Positions 54,474 through 63,050 of a stretch of 64,000 nucleotides of DNA are shown here, piece after piece. Every line of letters begins with the position of its first letter. Position 1 is the first letter of the stretch. This DNA comes from Haliea sp. E1-2-M8 (lineage in GTDB: Bacteria; Pseudomonadota; Gammaproteobacteria; Pseudomonadales; Halieaceae): NCBI RefSeq assembly GCF_030649675.1, contig NZ_JAUTDR010000017.1, forward strand, positions 6,761 to 70,760. Direction: 5' to 3'. Position numbers and translations under genes: made by a program. The notes beneath the pieces are model-generated. The model was not told the origin of the DNA. It ran no database searches and worked only from the letters and a program-made list of their open reading frames with translations.

Positions 54474-55317
54474 TGCGTGTCGCCTCCTGTAGTGGTGGCC
54501 GTGGTGGGGGCATTGTACCCAGGCACTCCAGTTCCTCCAGGCGCGCTACTCGCCCTTGCTGCTCCAGATGCTGGATGCCGCCACTGACACGGCCCGGACG
54601 CCGCAGGGGCACCGTCAGGACACCGACCGCGGCGCCACAGCTCAGGCTCTCGTAGACCATTGAGGCGCTGTCCTCCGAAACCCAGATTACACCACTGCGG
54701 GCATAGTGTCGCAGCAACCAGTCCGGGCCGGTCTCCTCCCGGGGGACCAGCCGTAGCTTCGGATTGGCCTGTTGGCGCAGAAGGGTGAGGAAGCTGGCGG
54801 GTGTGCGGCGGGAGGTGGTCAGGGTCCAGCGCACTGCCGGCAGTGCGATCTGCAGCCGCTGCAATTGTGCTGCCAGGTGGGCATCGTTCCAGCAGAAATG
54901 CCGCGATGGCCCGCCCACCAGGATCAGGCCTCGATCCGCTGTCGCGCCGGTGGCCGGCAGAACCGGGTTCAAGGGGCCAAGGCTCAGGAGCACGTTGCGG
55001 GAAGGATTGAGCCCGTCATGTTCGGGGACAACGCACAGGTCGAACAGTGGCCGGGGCAGCCCCGGGTCCATCAACGCTATCAGTTTGCCGCCGTAGCGCC
55101 AGCGGTAGCGCAGGCCGCGCCAGTGACTGTGGCGTCCGGCGGTCAGGATCAGGCCGGGGGCCGGCAGCTGCGCGGGTGAATCTTTCCGTGCCACCCGGCA
55201 AATTCGTGCCGGCCGCAAATCGCGCAGGGCTTGCGCCAGGCCAGCCAGCTGTCGCTGGTGTCCCGGCCGGTCATCTTCAAGGCACCAGATGACCTGGGGG
55301 GTGGCGCAGCCGGTCAC
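54442..55317 (-). CDS. ELM1-like glycosyltransferase family protein
   Basis: A 291-residue protein of the bacterial family named after mitochondrial fission ELM1, a GT-B-like glycosyltransferase. It starts VIWCLEDDRPGHQRQLAGLA, with GLILTAGRHSH and LILVGGPSRHF. A C-terminal donor-binding-like stretch VIWVSEDSASMVYESLSCGA (Glu/Ser-rich) matches nucleotide-sugar transferases. Bacterial members sit in lipopolysaccharide or lipid A gene sets. The start is GTG 55317, overlapping the HD-GYP stop (GTGA, 55314-55317), so expression is coupled to that gene. It overlaps YrbL-like by 32 bases, making a compact three-gene unit. Confidence 0.75.
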   Translation of the reverse strand: MTGCATPQVIWCLEDDRPGHQRQLAGLAQALRDLRPARICRVARKDSPAQLPAPGLILTAGRHSHWRGLRYRWRYGGKLIALMDPGLPRPLFDLCVVPEHDGLNPSRNVLLSLGPLNPVLPATGATADRGLILVGGPSRHFCWNDAHLAAQLQRLQIALPAVRWTLTTSRRTPASFLTLLRQQANPKLRLVPREETGPDWLLRHYARSGVIWVSEDSASMVYESLSCGAAVGVLTVPLRRPGRVSGGIQHLEQQGRVARLEELECLGTMPPPRPPLQEATRIAREINRRLD

Positions 55318-56561
55318 GCTGAGGCGTGGACTTTCGGCCGCTCAATACCTGCGAGGTCGATGCCGTAAGCGCCCGGTTCAAGACTGCGCACGATATTGAC
55401 AGGACGCCCTGCTGCCTGGTCGTTCGCATCCTGCAGGTCCCTGAGTAGCGGCACCGTCAGGCGCCGCTTGTTCGGGTCCAACAGGATCATGACTGTCGGG
55501 TGCAGGCGACGGGTGCGATACTCCGCAACCACCACCCCGACTTCACCGGAACTCAGCTCGACAAGGGTTCCCGCGGGATAGACACCGATTGCGCGGATAA
55601 AGGCTTCTACCAGTTCGGCCTGGAAGTCCTCATCGCGGGAATCATAGAGAACCCGAATGGCATGCGAGGGGGCAATGGCCGCCGCGTACTCCCGGTGGCT
55701 GGTGAGCGCGCCATAGGTATCGACGATCGCCGCAATGCGCGCCACCGCGGGGATCATTTCGCCTCTGGTCCCCAGTGGGTAGCCGGAGCCGTTGTGGCGC
55801 TCATGATGGTGCGCGACCATGTTGAGCACATCGGGGTTGATGATGCCACTCTCTTCAATAATTTTCAGGCCGTGGGAGACATGGTCCTGCATGTACGCCG
55901 ACTCCTTGGCGGTCAGGGGGCGTTTGGCATGCAGCAGCTCTGGGTCCACCCGCAGCTTGCCGATGTCCATCAGCATGCCGCCCATGGCCAGCGAACGCAG
56001 GTCTTGCCGCGACAGGCCGACCTCCCGGCCAAGTGCTACCGACCAGATCGCTGAGCTGAGAGCGTGTTCGTAGGTGTATTGGTCGTGTTGCTTGAGTCGA
56101 GCTACCCAGAGGCAGGCGTCGGGATTGCGGCTGATACTCCCGATCAGGGGTTCTACCGATTTCCGCAGGTGGATGACGTTGATCTTGCCGCCCCTGCCGA
56201 CCTCCTCGAAAATTTCGCAGAGATCGTTGATCAACTGGTCCAGAGCCTGCTCGGCCCGGGGTCGCTCCTCGCTGAAGTCGCTCTGGTCGCCATAGCTATC
56301 GAGGAGGCGGTCGCGAAAAATGTGGGCAACCGGGACGCGTTTGTGCACAGCGGCGTGCTGCACCTTCTCCGCGGGTTGCTTGCTCTGCCGCGTATCCACG
56401 AACACGTAGTGGCAGTATTCCTGCAACCGGTCAATCTGGATCCGATTCTCGATCCTGAAACCCTGGATCATGAACGGCGTTTCCAGCCACGGCCGATCGA
56501 GGGCACTGACAAACATGCCCACTTCCAGTTCAGCAGTGGCGATCTTGATCGTCTCAAGCAT
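55314..56561 (-). CDS. DUF3391 HD-GYP protein (copy 1)
   Basis: A 415-residue protein. A DUF3391 N-terminal domain (LEVGMFVSALDRPWLETPFM) is followed by an HD-GYP-type domain (about 140-345) and a C-terminal tail. The GYP part is intact (HHHERHNGSGYP, 251-262). In the HD part His166 is present (YTYEHALSS), but the HD pair reads MD at 198-199 (LMDIGKLRV) instead of HD, so one metal ligand is Met. A c-di-GMP phosphodiesterase function is therefore doubtful. The start at 56561 is chosen because the aligned copy 2 begins with the same ML, and both then reach the same DUF3391 start; ATG 56600 is an alternative. Overlaps the ELM1-like start by four bases. Confidence 0.82.
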   Translation of the reverse strand: MLETIKIATAELEVGMFVSALDRPWLETPFMIQGFRIENRIQIDRLQEYCHYVFVDTRQSKQPAEKVQHAAVHKRVPVAHIFRDRLLDSYGDQSDFSEERPRAEQALDQLINDLCEIFEEVGRGGKINVIHLRKSVEPLIGSISRNPDACLWVARLKQHDQYTYEHALSSAIWSVALGREVGLSRQDLRSLAMGGMLMDIGKLRVDPELLHAKRPLTAKESAYMQDHVSHGLKIIEESGIINPDVLNMVAHHHERHNGSGYPLGTRGEMIPAVARIAAIVDTYGALTSHREYAAAIAPSHAIRVLYDSRDEDFQAELVEAFIRAIGVYPAGTLVELSSGEVGVVVAEYRTRRLHPTVMILLDPNKRRLTVPLLRDLQDANDQAAGRPVNIVRSLEPGAYGIDLAGIERPKVHASA

Positions 56562-56770
56562 GCCGCACATTACCCCCGGACCACGGTGCGTGACCTCCAT
56601 GGACCTAGATTAGCCCTGGAGAAGGCATTTGTAGCGGCTTTTCTCCAGAAAAACTGAGAAAAACTGTAGAAAGTTGGGATTTGTCGCCCGTTCAGCGCGG
56701 CTGGTTGCGCCAAAGGCGGCAATTCAGGGCATCAAACTGGTCGTTGCAGGGCTATCGCTGAGGGCCGCAG

Positions 56771-58024
56771 TCAGATACCGAACTGGCGGTGCAGGTCCAG
56801 CTTGTCCAGGTTAACCCCGAAAGCCCCCGGTTCCAGGGCGCGTTTGATCGTGGGCATGGGTTTGCGCAGCCAGCCTGATGTGGCTGCCTGTAATTTCAGT
56901 AACTGTGGTTTTTCCAGCGGCCGCTTTTTCTGGTTCAGCACCAGCAGTACTGTGGGACGCAGGCGATGGGCGCGGTATTCCGCCACCACGACGGCCACGG
57001 AGCCGTCAGACAGCTCCACCAGCGTGCCAGCGGGGTAGATGCCGACCGCGCGGATAAAGGCTTCGACCAGTTCCGCCTGGAACCCGATATCCCGCTCTTC
57101 ATACAAAATTCGCATTGCCTCAGCGGGAGATACAGCGGGGGCATAGTTGCGATCGGTTGTCAGCGCGCCGTAGGCGTCCACCAGGCCAGCGATGCGGGCG
57201 AAGGTGGGGATCCGGTCCTCCGCCAGGCCCCGTGGATAGCCGGAGCCGTTGTAGCGCTCGTGATGGTGGGCGGCCATGTCCAGTATGTCGCGGTTCATGA
57301 TGCCGCTGGCCTGGATGATTTCGAGGCTGTGGTCAATGTGTTCCCGGACCGCCGCAGTTTCTTCCGCGGACAGTGACCGCTTTGCGGCCAACAAGTCCGG
57401 GTTGATCCGCAGCATGCCGACATCCATCAGCATGCCGCCGACGCCCAGCGAGCGGAGATCCTGCTTGGGGAGGCCCAGTTCCCGTCCCAGCGCCACGGCC
57501 CAGATACCGGAACTCAGGGCCCGGTCATAGGTATACTGGTCGTGGCTTTTCAGTCGCGCAACCCAGACGCAGGCGTCCGGGTTGCGGCTGATGCTGCCCA
57601 CCATGGGGTCGATCGACTGCTTCAGCCGCACTACATTGACCTTGTTGTTCCGGGTGACCTTGAGATACATGTCCTCAACGTCCTCGGTCAGCGCGGTGAC
57701 CACTGCGCTGGCCTTGCTGTGCTCCTCCATGAAGTCGGTCTTGTCCTGGTAGGACTTGATGCTGCGATCGAAGAAAATGGTTTCCAGGGGCAGGTGTTTG
57801 CGACTGCCGCGTGTTTTGGGCAGTCCCAGCTCCGGATCCGCTGCCTCCGGCTCGGTATCCACCAGCACGTACTTGCAGTACCTCTGGAGTTGCAGGATCT
57901 CATCCTTGTCGGCAATGCGGAAACCCTGCAGCGGGAATGGTGTACCCAGCCACGGCCGGTCCAGCTGGCTGACGAACATGCCAACCTGCAGGTCTTCGGT
58001 GGGAACTTTTCGGGCATCCAGCAT
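56771..58024 (-). CDS. DUF3391 HD-GYP protein (copy 2)
   Basis: A 417-residue paralogue of the downstream HD-GYP gene, alignable end to end (VGMFVSQLDRPWLGTPF; VARLKSHDQYTY; HHHERYNGSGYP; AELVEAFIRAVGIYPAGTLVE). It has lost more of the metal site: the first His is Arg168 (YTYDRALSS), the HD pair is MD at 200-201 and the following Lys is Met (LMDVGMLRI). It may be a c-di-GMP binder rather than an enzyme. ATG 58024 is chosen by alignment with copy 1; an in-frame ATG at 58054 is the alternative. The 209-base gap before copy 1 shows no gene. Confidence 0.8.
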   Translation of the reverse strand: MLDARKVPTEDLQVGMFVSQLDRPWLGTPFPLQGFRIADKDEILQLQRYCKYVLVDTEPEAADPELGLPKTRGSRKHLPLETIFFDRSIKSYQDKTDFMEEHSKASAVVTALTEDVEDMYLKVTRNNKVNVVRLKQSIDPMVGSISRNPDACVWVARLKSHDQYTYDRALSSGIWAVALGRELGLPKQDLRSLGVGGMLMDVGMLRINPDLLAAKRSLSAEETAAVREHIDHSLEIIQASGIMNRDILDMAAHHHERYNGSGYPRGLAEDRIPTFARIAGLVDAYGALTTDRNYAPAVSPAEAMRILYEERDIGFQAELVEAFIRAVGIYPAGTLVELSDGSVAVVVAEYRAHRLRPTVLLVLNQKKRPLEKPQLLKLQAATSGWLRKPMPTIKRALEPGAFGVNLDKLDLHRQFGI

Positions 58025-58151
58025 GGACGGGTCCGCGATCGCGCAAAGGCGCAATTGTAACGCGCAAGTCCCTATCAGTGCAGGTGCCGCTCACGGTATC
58101 GCCGGATTTTGGTATAGTGCCGGCGTTCATTTTGGTAACAGGGGCAGCATC

Positions 58152-58491
58152 ATGCGTTCCGCGTCTCCCATAGCGGACAGTGCCGGAGCGGCCGTTGCGC
58201 TGCCCCGGGGCTGGTCGCGGCAAGCGAGGAAGTACCACGCGGTGTCGGTTTAAGCGCGGATGAGCAATGGCTCTCAAACCGGCTGCGGGATATTCAGACG
58301 CGGCTTCCGCAAGCGAGTGCCCGGGCTCGACATCGACGCCCTGGTGGCGGAGGGGGCGGCCCTGGGGCGTGGGGCTGCCGGCGCTGCCACTGGAGGATCT
58401 GCTGGGCGAACCGCTGGCGGAAGTGCGGCAGCGGCTGGGTCTGGTGCCTCCGGTGGAGTACAAACGCGCCGGCCCTGTTCTTATAAATTGA
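58152..58491 (+). pseudogene. Possible frameshifted small gene in a 492-base gap
   Basis: This is the only stretch over 300 bases without an intact gene (58025-58516). Protein-like segments appear in order but in different frames: MRSASPIADSAGAAVALPRG, then LVAASEEVPRGVGLSADEQW and LSNRLRDIQTRLPQ, then VPGLDIDALVAEGAALGRG, then LPALPLEDLLGEPLAEVRQR and LGLVPPVEYKRAG before a stop at 58491. Together they would make one protein of about 110 residues with three frameshifts. I do not recognise the family. A TATAGT at 58113-58118 could be a -10 element. Alternatives are sequencing errors, a decayed gene or chance. Confidence 0.3.
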
Positions 58492-58516
58492 CCTGACCTG
58501 ACCTGGGAGTTTTGAC

Positions 58517-59281
58517 ATGCAAGAAGCAAATGCCCTCACTAGCGGGGTGGTCGTAACCGGTGCCGCATCGGGCATCGGCCGCGCCTGTGCCGAGGTGCTG
58601 GCCGCATCCGGGCGGGCGATCGCCCTGTGGGATCTGAACCAGGATTCGGCCAGCAAGCTTGCCGGCGAGCTCAGCGCCGAGCATGGGATTGCCGCTGTCG
58701 GGCTGCGGGTAGATGTCGCGGACCCGGCGGCCATCCACACGGCTGCAGCCGCCAGCCGGGAGGCCATTGGGGCTATTGGCGGGCTGGTGCATGCCGCGGG
58801 AATGGTGCTGCAAATGCCGGTCGCCGACACCGAGGTGGAGGCATGGGATCGGTTGATGAACGTCAACCTCAGGGCGCTGCTGCTGGCCGTACAAGCGCTG
58901 CTGCCCGACCTTGAACAGACCGGGCATGGCGCGGTGGTGGGTATTGGCTCCATCAATGCCACTCTGGGGAACGGCCTGATTCCCGCCTATAGCGCCTCCA
59001 AGGGCGGCATGATTTCCCTGGTGCGCTCGCTGGCCGATGATCTGGGGCAGCGCGGTGTGCGCATCAATACTGTGTCCCCGGGGCAGATCCGTACGCCGAT
59101 GCTGCAGCCGGCCGTGGACGCCCTGCCCGAGGGCAGCTTCGAGCGCCGTATTTTGCTGGGGCGCCTCGGGGAACCTGGTGAAGTGGCGAACGCGGTGGCG
59201 TTCCTGCTATCGGATCTGGCCAGCTATATCACCGCCTCGGAACTGGTGGTGGATGGCGGCAACATTTCGTCCCAGCGTTAA
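58517..59281 (+). CDS. SDR family oxidoreductase
   Basis: A 254-residue classical short-chain dehydrogenase. NAD(P) motif TGAASGIG (14-21), DVADPAAIH, a modified NNAG (LVHAAGMVL), catalytic Ser in VVGIGSINATLG, YSASKGGMISL (Tyr/Lys) and a C-terminal ELVVDGGNISSQR. Asp38-like residues in LWDLNQ favour NAD. It oxidises or reduces a hydroxyl/keto group; the substrate is unknown. ACCTGGGAG lies ten bases before the ATG. It is followed after 11 bases by a second SDR on the same strand. Confidence 0.88.
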   Translation: MQEANALTSGVVVTGAASGIGRACAEVLAASGRAIALWDLNQDSASKLAGELSAEHGIAAVGLRVDVADPAAIHTAAAASREAIGAIGGLVHAAGMVLQMPVADTEVEAWDRLMNVNLRALLLAVQALLPDLEQTGHGAVVGIGSINATLGNGLIPAYSASKGGMISLVRSLADDLGQRGVRINTVSPGQIRTPMLQPAVDALPEGSFERRILLGRLGEPGEVANAVAFLLSDLASYITASELVVDGGNISSQR

Positions 59282-59292
59282 GGAGATTGGTA

Positions 59293-60045
59293 ATGCAGAA
59301 GTTCGCAGGAAAAGTGGCACTGGTAACGGGCGCGGGCGGTGGTATCGGTCGTGCGGTCGCCTGCGCGCTGGCAGCAGAGGGTGCCAGCGTCATAGTCGCC
59401 GATATTGTGGATGCAGGCCGGGACACCGTGGCGCTGATCGAGGCGGCGGGCGGCAGGGCGGCGTTCGTGCGCACGGATGTGCAGAGCAGCGCCGACACCG
59501 CGACCATGGTGCGGCAGGCGGTGACCCGTTTCGGCCGCCTCGATATCGCCATCAACAATGCCGGGATCGACCCCGAGGTCGCCCCGGAGGCTGAGTGGGA
59601 CGAGGCCACCATGGCGCGCATCCTGGGGGTTAATGTGCAGGGGGTGTTTCTGTGCCTCAAGCATGAAATTGCCCAGATGCTGAAGCAGGGTGGTGGTGCC
59701 ATCGTCAACCTGGCCTCGGCGGCGGGCGTGGTCGGCGTGGTCAACAAGCCTGCCTATACCGCCAGTAAGCACGCGGTGGTGGGGCTCACCAAGGCGTCGG
59801 GCCTGCAGTATGCCAGCCGCGGCATCCGTATCAACGCAGTCTGCCCCGGCGCGGTGGACACGCAGATGCTGCAGGATAATCTGGCCGATGGGGTGGACAA
59901 GGCCCTGGTCGGTGCCAACCATCCCATCGGCCGCCTCGCATCCCCCGAGGAGATTGCCAGGGCGGTGCTGTGGCTGTGTTCCGAGGACGCCGGCTATGTG
60001 GTGGGCCATGCCCTCGTTGTGGATGGCGGGCTGACTGTGCAGTAG
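59293..60045 (+). CDS. SDR family oxidoreductase
   Basis: A 250-residue classical SDR. NAD(P) motif TGAGGGIGRAVA, Asp-containing VADIVDAG favouring NAD, IAINNAGIDPE, catalytic Ser in IVNLASAAGVVG, YTASKHAVVGL, and a C-terminal LVVDGGLTVQ. The sequence after the catalytic Tyr (LTKASGLQYASRGIRINAVC) is of the FabG/glucose dehydrogenase-like type common in catabolic clusters. ATG 59293 is chosen because AAGGAG lies seven bases upstream; a TTG at 59287 is less likely. Co-transcribed with the preceding SDR; convergent with the dehydrogenase at 60064. Confidence 0.9.
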   Translation: MQKFAGKVALVTGAGGGIGRAVACALAAEGASVIVADIVDAGRDTVALIEAAGGRAAFVRTDVQSSADTATMVRQAVTRFGRLDIAINNAGIDPEVAPEAEWDEATMARILGVNVQGVFLCLKHEIAQMLKQGGGAIVNLASAAGVVGVVNKPAYTASKHAVVGLTKASGLQYASRGIRINAVCPGAVDTQMLQDNLADGVDKALVGANHPIGRLASPEEIARAVLWLCSEDAGYVVGHALVVDGGLTVQ

Positions 60046-60063
60046 TTGCACCTTGCGCCGTCG

Positions 60064-61005
60064 TCAGGGGTTGAACGCGACCTTGATGGCGCCCTGCTTG
60101 CGGTCCGCGGCGATGGCAAAGGCTTCCGCCGCGGCTTCCAGTGGCAGCCGATGGGTGATCAGGGTGGGCGCGATCAGGGGATTGCGCGCCAGCACGGCGG
60201 CGGCAATCTCCACATCCCTTACCAGACCCTGGCGCGCCTGGGCCATGGACGTCACCGTGCGCAGCTCCTTCATCATCATTTGCATCACTGGCATGGTCAG
60301 GCCACCCCAGTAGGAGGCCAGCATGAGGATAGTGGCGCCGGGCTGACACAGGTCCGCGGCCTGCGCCATCGCGCTGTCGGTTCCCGCGCAATCAATGACC
60401 AGGTCATAGTCGTCCGTAGCGCCGCCCAGGGTTGCCCCGAGAATTTCCCCGGCCCGCTTCTGGGCGTCGTGGCGCGCGAACAAATGCACTTTTGACGTCG
60501 CCTGGCGGGCAATGGCTGCCGCACACAGGCCGATGCTGCCACCGCCGATGATGGCAACCTTGTGTTTGTCGCTGATGCCCGCCAGGGCGATACCTCGCAC
60601 CGCTACGGACAGGGGCTCCACCAGGCAGGCATCCTCGGTGCGGATCCCCCCGGGCAGGCGCACCAAACACTTCTCGGGGATGATCAGCTCCTCGGTCATG
60701 CCGCCATCGCGGCCCACACCCAGAACGGCCTCCGAGCCGCGCACACACAGGTTGTAATCCCCGCGCACACAGCGCTCGCAGTGGCCGCAGTACACCGTCG
60801 GTTCGATGGCGACCGCGGTTCCGTCCATGGTGACGCCGGCGATTTCGTGGCCCAGGGTGAAAGGTATTGGCCAGCCGTCCTGCCAGAAGTGCAGGTCACT
60901 ACCACAGATACCGGCCGAGGCCACTTTCACCCGCACGCCATCCCCGCTGGGAGCGGGTACCTCGTGGACCTGAACTTCGTGATTGTGACAGCGGACAGCT
61001 TTCAT
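60064..61005 (-). CDS. medium-chain zinc-type dehydrogenase
   Basis: A 313-residue MDR. The GroES domain has catalytic-zinc residues in AGICGSDLHFWQ and LGHEIAG, and a structural zinc set CGHCERCVRGDYNLC. The Rossmann motif is VAIIGGGSIGLC. It is a little shorter than the usual 340-350 residues. Resembles sorbitol/threonine-type dehydrogenases acting on polyols or secondary alcohols; the substrate is unknown. ATG 61005 is chosen because it follows GGAAAA; the codon at 61017 is TTG. This is a complete homologue of the truncated gene at 20546, but they are not close copies. Confidence 0.88.
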   Translation of the reverse strand: MKAVRCHNHEVQVHEVPAPSGDGVRVKVASAGICGSDLHFWQDGWPIPFTLGHEIAGVTMDGTAVAIEPTVYCGHCERCVRGDYNLCVRGSEAVLGVGRDGGMTEELIIPEKCLVRLPGGIRTEDACLVEPLSVAVRGIALAGISDKHKVAIIGGGSIGLCAAAIARQATSKVHLFARHDAQKRAGEILGATLGGATDDYDLVIDCAGTDSAMAQAADLCQPGATILMLASYWGGLTMPVMQMMMKELRTVTSMAQARQGLVRDVEIAAAVLARNPLIAPTLITHRLPLEAAAEAFAIAADRKQGAIKVAFNP

Positions 61006-61169
61006 TGCGTTTTCCAATTTCGCTTTTAGTAACCCTTAGCTTCAGTGTGTCCTGAATGCCGGTTGGGGACAAGAGAGGAAACAGTGCCCGCATCCCGGGT
61101 CATGGACTTGCCACCTGAGCAGTTTATTCATGGGATAATGTGGCGAATACCAATCAGGGAGTTTCCAGC

Positions 61170-62024
61170 ATGGGTCAGGACATGGCGGTTTTCAGGGGCG
61201 GCGTCGCAGTCATTACGGGCGCGGGGTCCGGAATAGGGGAGGGGCTCGCCCGGCTCGCGGCGCAGCAAGGCATGCGGGTGGTGCTGGCGGACGTGGCGCT
61301 GGATCGCGCCGAACAGGTAGCGGAGGAAGTCCGCGCCGGGGGTGCCGAGGCACTGGCGGTGCACACCGACGTCGCCGAGCCGGAAGCCCTGGACCGGCTG
61401 GCGGCCGTGACGCATGAGACCTTTGGCGATGTCACCCTGCTGGTGAACAACGCCGGCATCGAAACCCTCGGCTATGTCTGGGAGCTGCCCGCAGCCCTGT
61501 GGGAAAAGACCCTGAATGTCAATATCCACGGCGCCATCCACGGGGTGCGAGCGTTTGCGCCGCGCATGCTGGAAGCGGGCAAGCGCGCCTGGATAGCCAA
61601 CACATCCTCGATCGGCGGCCTGGGGATCATGCCGATCCAGACCTCCTATGTGCTCAGCAAACACGCTATTCTTTCCTTCAGTGAGTGCCTGTACCTGGAG
61701 ATGCAGGTGAAGAAAGCGCCTATCCATGTTTCGGCCATCCTGCCGGGGCCGGTGGCAACGCGGATCTTCGAGGATTCCAAAACCGGGGAGGATCCGGTCA
61801 ACGCCCGGCACCGCGAGATCATGCGCAATATGCTGAAGTCGGACGGCATTACCGGGTTCGAGGCCGCCGAGCGGATTCTGCCGCAGATCGCCGAAGGCCG
61901 CTTCTGGGTGTCCACACACCCGGAAACCACCCGGGAGTTTGCCAACAACCGGGCCCGGCATCTGTCGGAACTCTCCGCTCCGTCGCTGCCTCCGGAGGTG
62001 CTGGCGGGTCTGGGCGTGGGGTGA
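61170..62024 (+). CDS. SDR family oxidoreductase
   Basis: A 284-residue SDR, longer at the C-terminus than the other two. NAD(P) motif TGAGSGIGEGLA, LLVNNAGIETLG, catalytic Ser in IANTSSIGGLG, YVLSKHAILSF, and HVSAILPGPVATRIF. The last 60 residues (FEAAERILPQIAEGRFWVST) differ from FabG types and are like 'SDR with C-terminal extension' enzymes in terpene and steroid catabolism. ATG 61170 is chosen because AGGGAG lies nine bases upstream; GTG 61140 is an alternative. It lies divergent to the zinc dehydrogenase. Confidence 0.88.
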   Translation: MGQDMAVFRGGVAVITGAGSGIGEGLARLAAQQGMRVVLADVALDRAEQVAEEVRAGGAEALAVHTDVAEPEALDRLAAVTHETFGDVTLLVNNAGIETLGYVWELPAALWEKTLNVNIHGAIHGVRAFAPRMLEAGKRAWIANTSSIGGLGIMPIQTSYVLSKHAILSFSECLYLEMQVKKAPIHVSAILPGPVATRIFEDSKTGEDPVNARHREIMRNMLKSDGITGFEAAERILPQIAEGRFWVSTHPETTREFANNRARHLSELSAPSLPPEVLAGLGVG

Positions 62025-62032
62025 CGCGGGGA

Positions 62033-62686
62033 TCAGATATCCGGGTGCGCGTTGGCTGCTGCGCGCGCGATGATGCTGTTTTCCAGCGCGCAGAATACGT
62101 GACACAGCCCCGTGTCCACGACCCAGACGTCAGGAAACTCGGGGTCGAAGCGTCGGTCCACCCAGCCCCAGTGATAGGGGTGCAGCAGGTATTCCCCCAT
62201 CAGGCCGTCTATGGCGGCGTATTCCTGTTGCCATACGTGGGTCCAGCGCGATCCCGGGGTGGTCACCCGGCCCAGACGCCAGTTGCGGATCGCCGCCATG
62301 TAGCGCGGCATGCCCAGCAGTTCCTGCTCGAAGGTCTCGACCTCCGCGGCCGGCACGCCCTCGCGCACGCTGAGCAGCAGCGTGCGCCAGATGCCCTGGC
62401 GCAGACCGGGGTCGCGCTGGCCGCTGGCCACAGTCTGGTAGCAGACGGCATCGGCGCTGGTGAAGCCGGGCAGGCTGCCGAATTCCATTGCTGGTTTGTC
62501 GGCGTAGGCGTGCCAGAGCAGGTCTACCGTGAACTGCCCGCCGCCCCAGCAGCCCTCCAGGTTGCGGCCGCAGTGCCAGCCGGCAAGGCCCGGGGCTGCC
62601 TCCAACTGCGTGTGCAGGGCGGTCTCGGCCGCTTCAAGGTCGGCGTCCTCCTGCAGAAAGACTTGTACCGTTTCCAGCGCGCTCAT
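62033..62686 (-). CDS. Dabb-like hypothetical protein
   Basis: A 217-residue cytoplasmic protein I could not place firmly. The first part (VQVFLQEDADLEAAETAL, then AAPGLAGWHCGRNLEGCWGG) and the second (WRTLLLSVREGVPAAEVETF, then LGMPRYMAAIRNWRLGRVTT) look like two copies of the dimeric alpha-beta barrel (Dabb) ferredoxin-like fold. A final segment (YHWGWVDRRFDPEFPDVWVV) is conserved-looking. Such proteins are common in aromatic and steroid catabolic clusters. The start overlaps the preceding gene's stop (ATGA, 62683-62686). Confidence 0.6.
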   Translation of the reverse strand: MSALETVQVFLQEDADLEAAETALHTQLEAAPGLAGWHCGRNLEGCWGGGQFTVDLLWHAYADKPAMEFGSLPGFTSADAVCYQTVASGQRDPGLRQGIWRTLLLSVREGVPAAEVETFEQELLGMPRYMAAIRNWRLGRVTTPGSRWTHVWQQEYAAIDGLMGEYLLHPYHWGWVDRRFDPEFPDVWVVDTGLCHVFCALENSIIARAAANAHPDI

Positions 62687-63027
62687 GCGTCCTCCAGAGA
62701 CTGGGGGAGTGGCTGCCGGGCATCACCCATTACGTGGCGCCGCCGCTGCAGACAGAGTTGATCCACCGCCTCCCAGAATGCGGAGACCTCCGGGCCGGCC
62801 GTACCCCGCATGGTGTAATAGCCGTAGACATCCGTTACTGCCCACAGCAGCCACAGGGTGTTCGGCTGACCATCGAGCCGAACCGGTGGCGACACCCAGC
62901 GTTGGCTGAGGCTGAGCGTATGGCGGGCGGGCAGCCCCGGCAGGTACTGGTTTTCCAGCCGCTGCAACACGGCATTGATGTCATCGGGCTGCAGGACAAT
63001 CTCGTCAAGAATGTGTACCTTGCTCAC
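62683..63027 (-). CDS. small Dabb-like hypothetical protein
   Basis: A 114-residue protein, compatible with a single NIPSNAP/Dabb ferredoxin-like domain: VHILDEIVLQPDDINAVLQR, LPARHTLSLSQRWVSPPVRL, and LWLLWAVTDVYGYYTMRGTA before a C-terminal helix. The family assignment is tentative. GTG 63027 is chosen because GGAGG lies six bases upstream; the longer frame from 63048 starts TTG. It is first of a two-gene coupled pair with the 217-residue Dabb-like protein, divergent from the SnoaL-like gene 23 bases away. Confidence 0.6.
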   Translation of the reverse strand: MSKVHILDEIVLQPDDINAVLQRLENQYLPGLPARHTLSLSQRWVSPPVRLDGQPNTLWLLWAVTDVYGYYTMRGTAGPEVSAFWEAVDQLCLQRRRHVMGDARQPLPQSLEDA

Positions 63028-63050
63028 AGCAACCTCCGTGGAGAACAATA

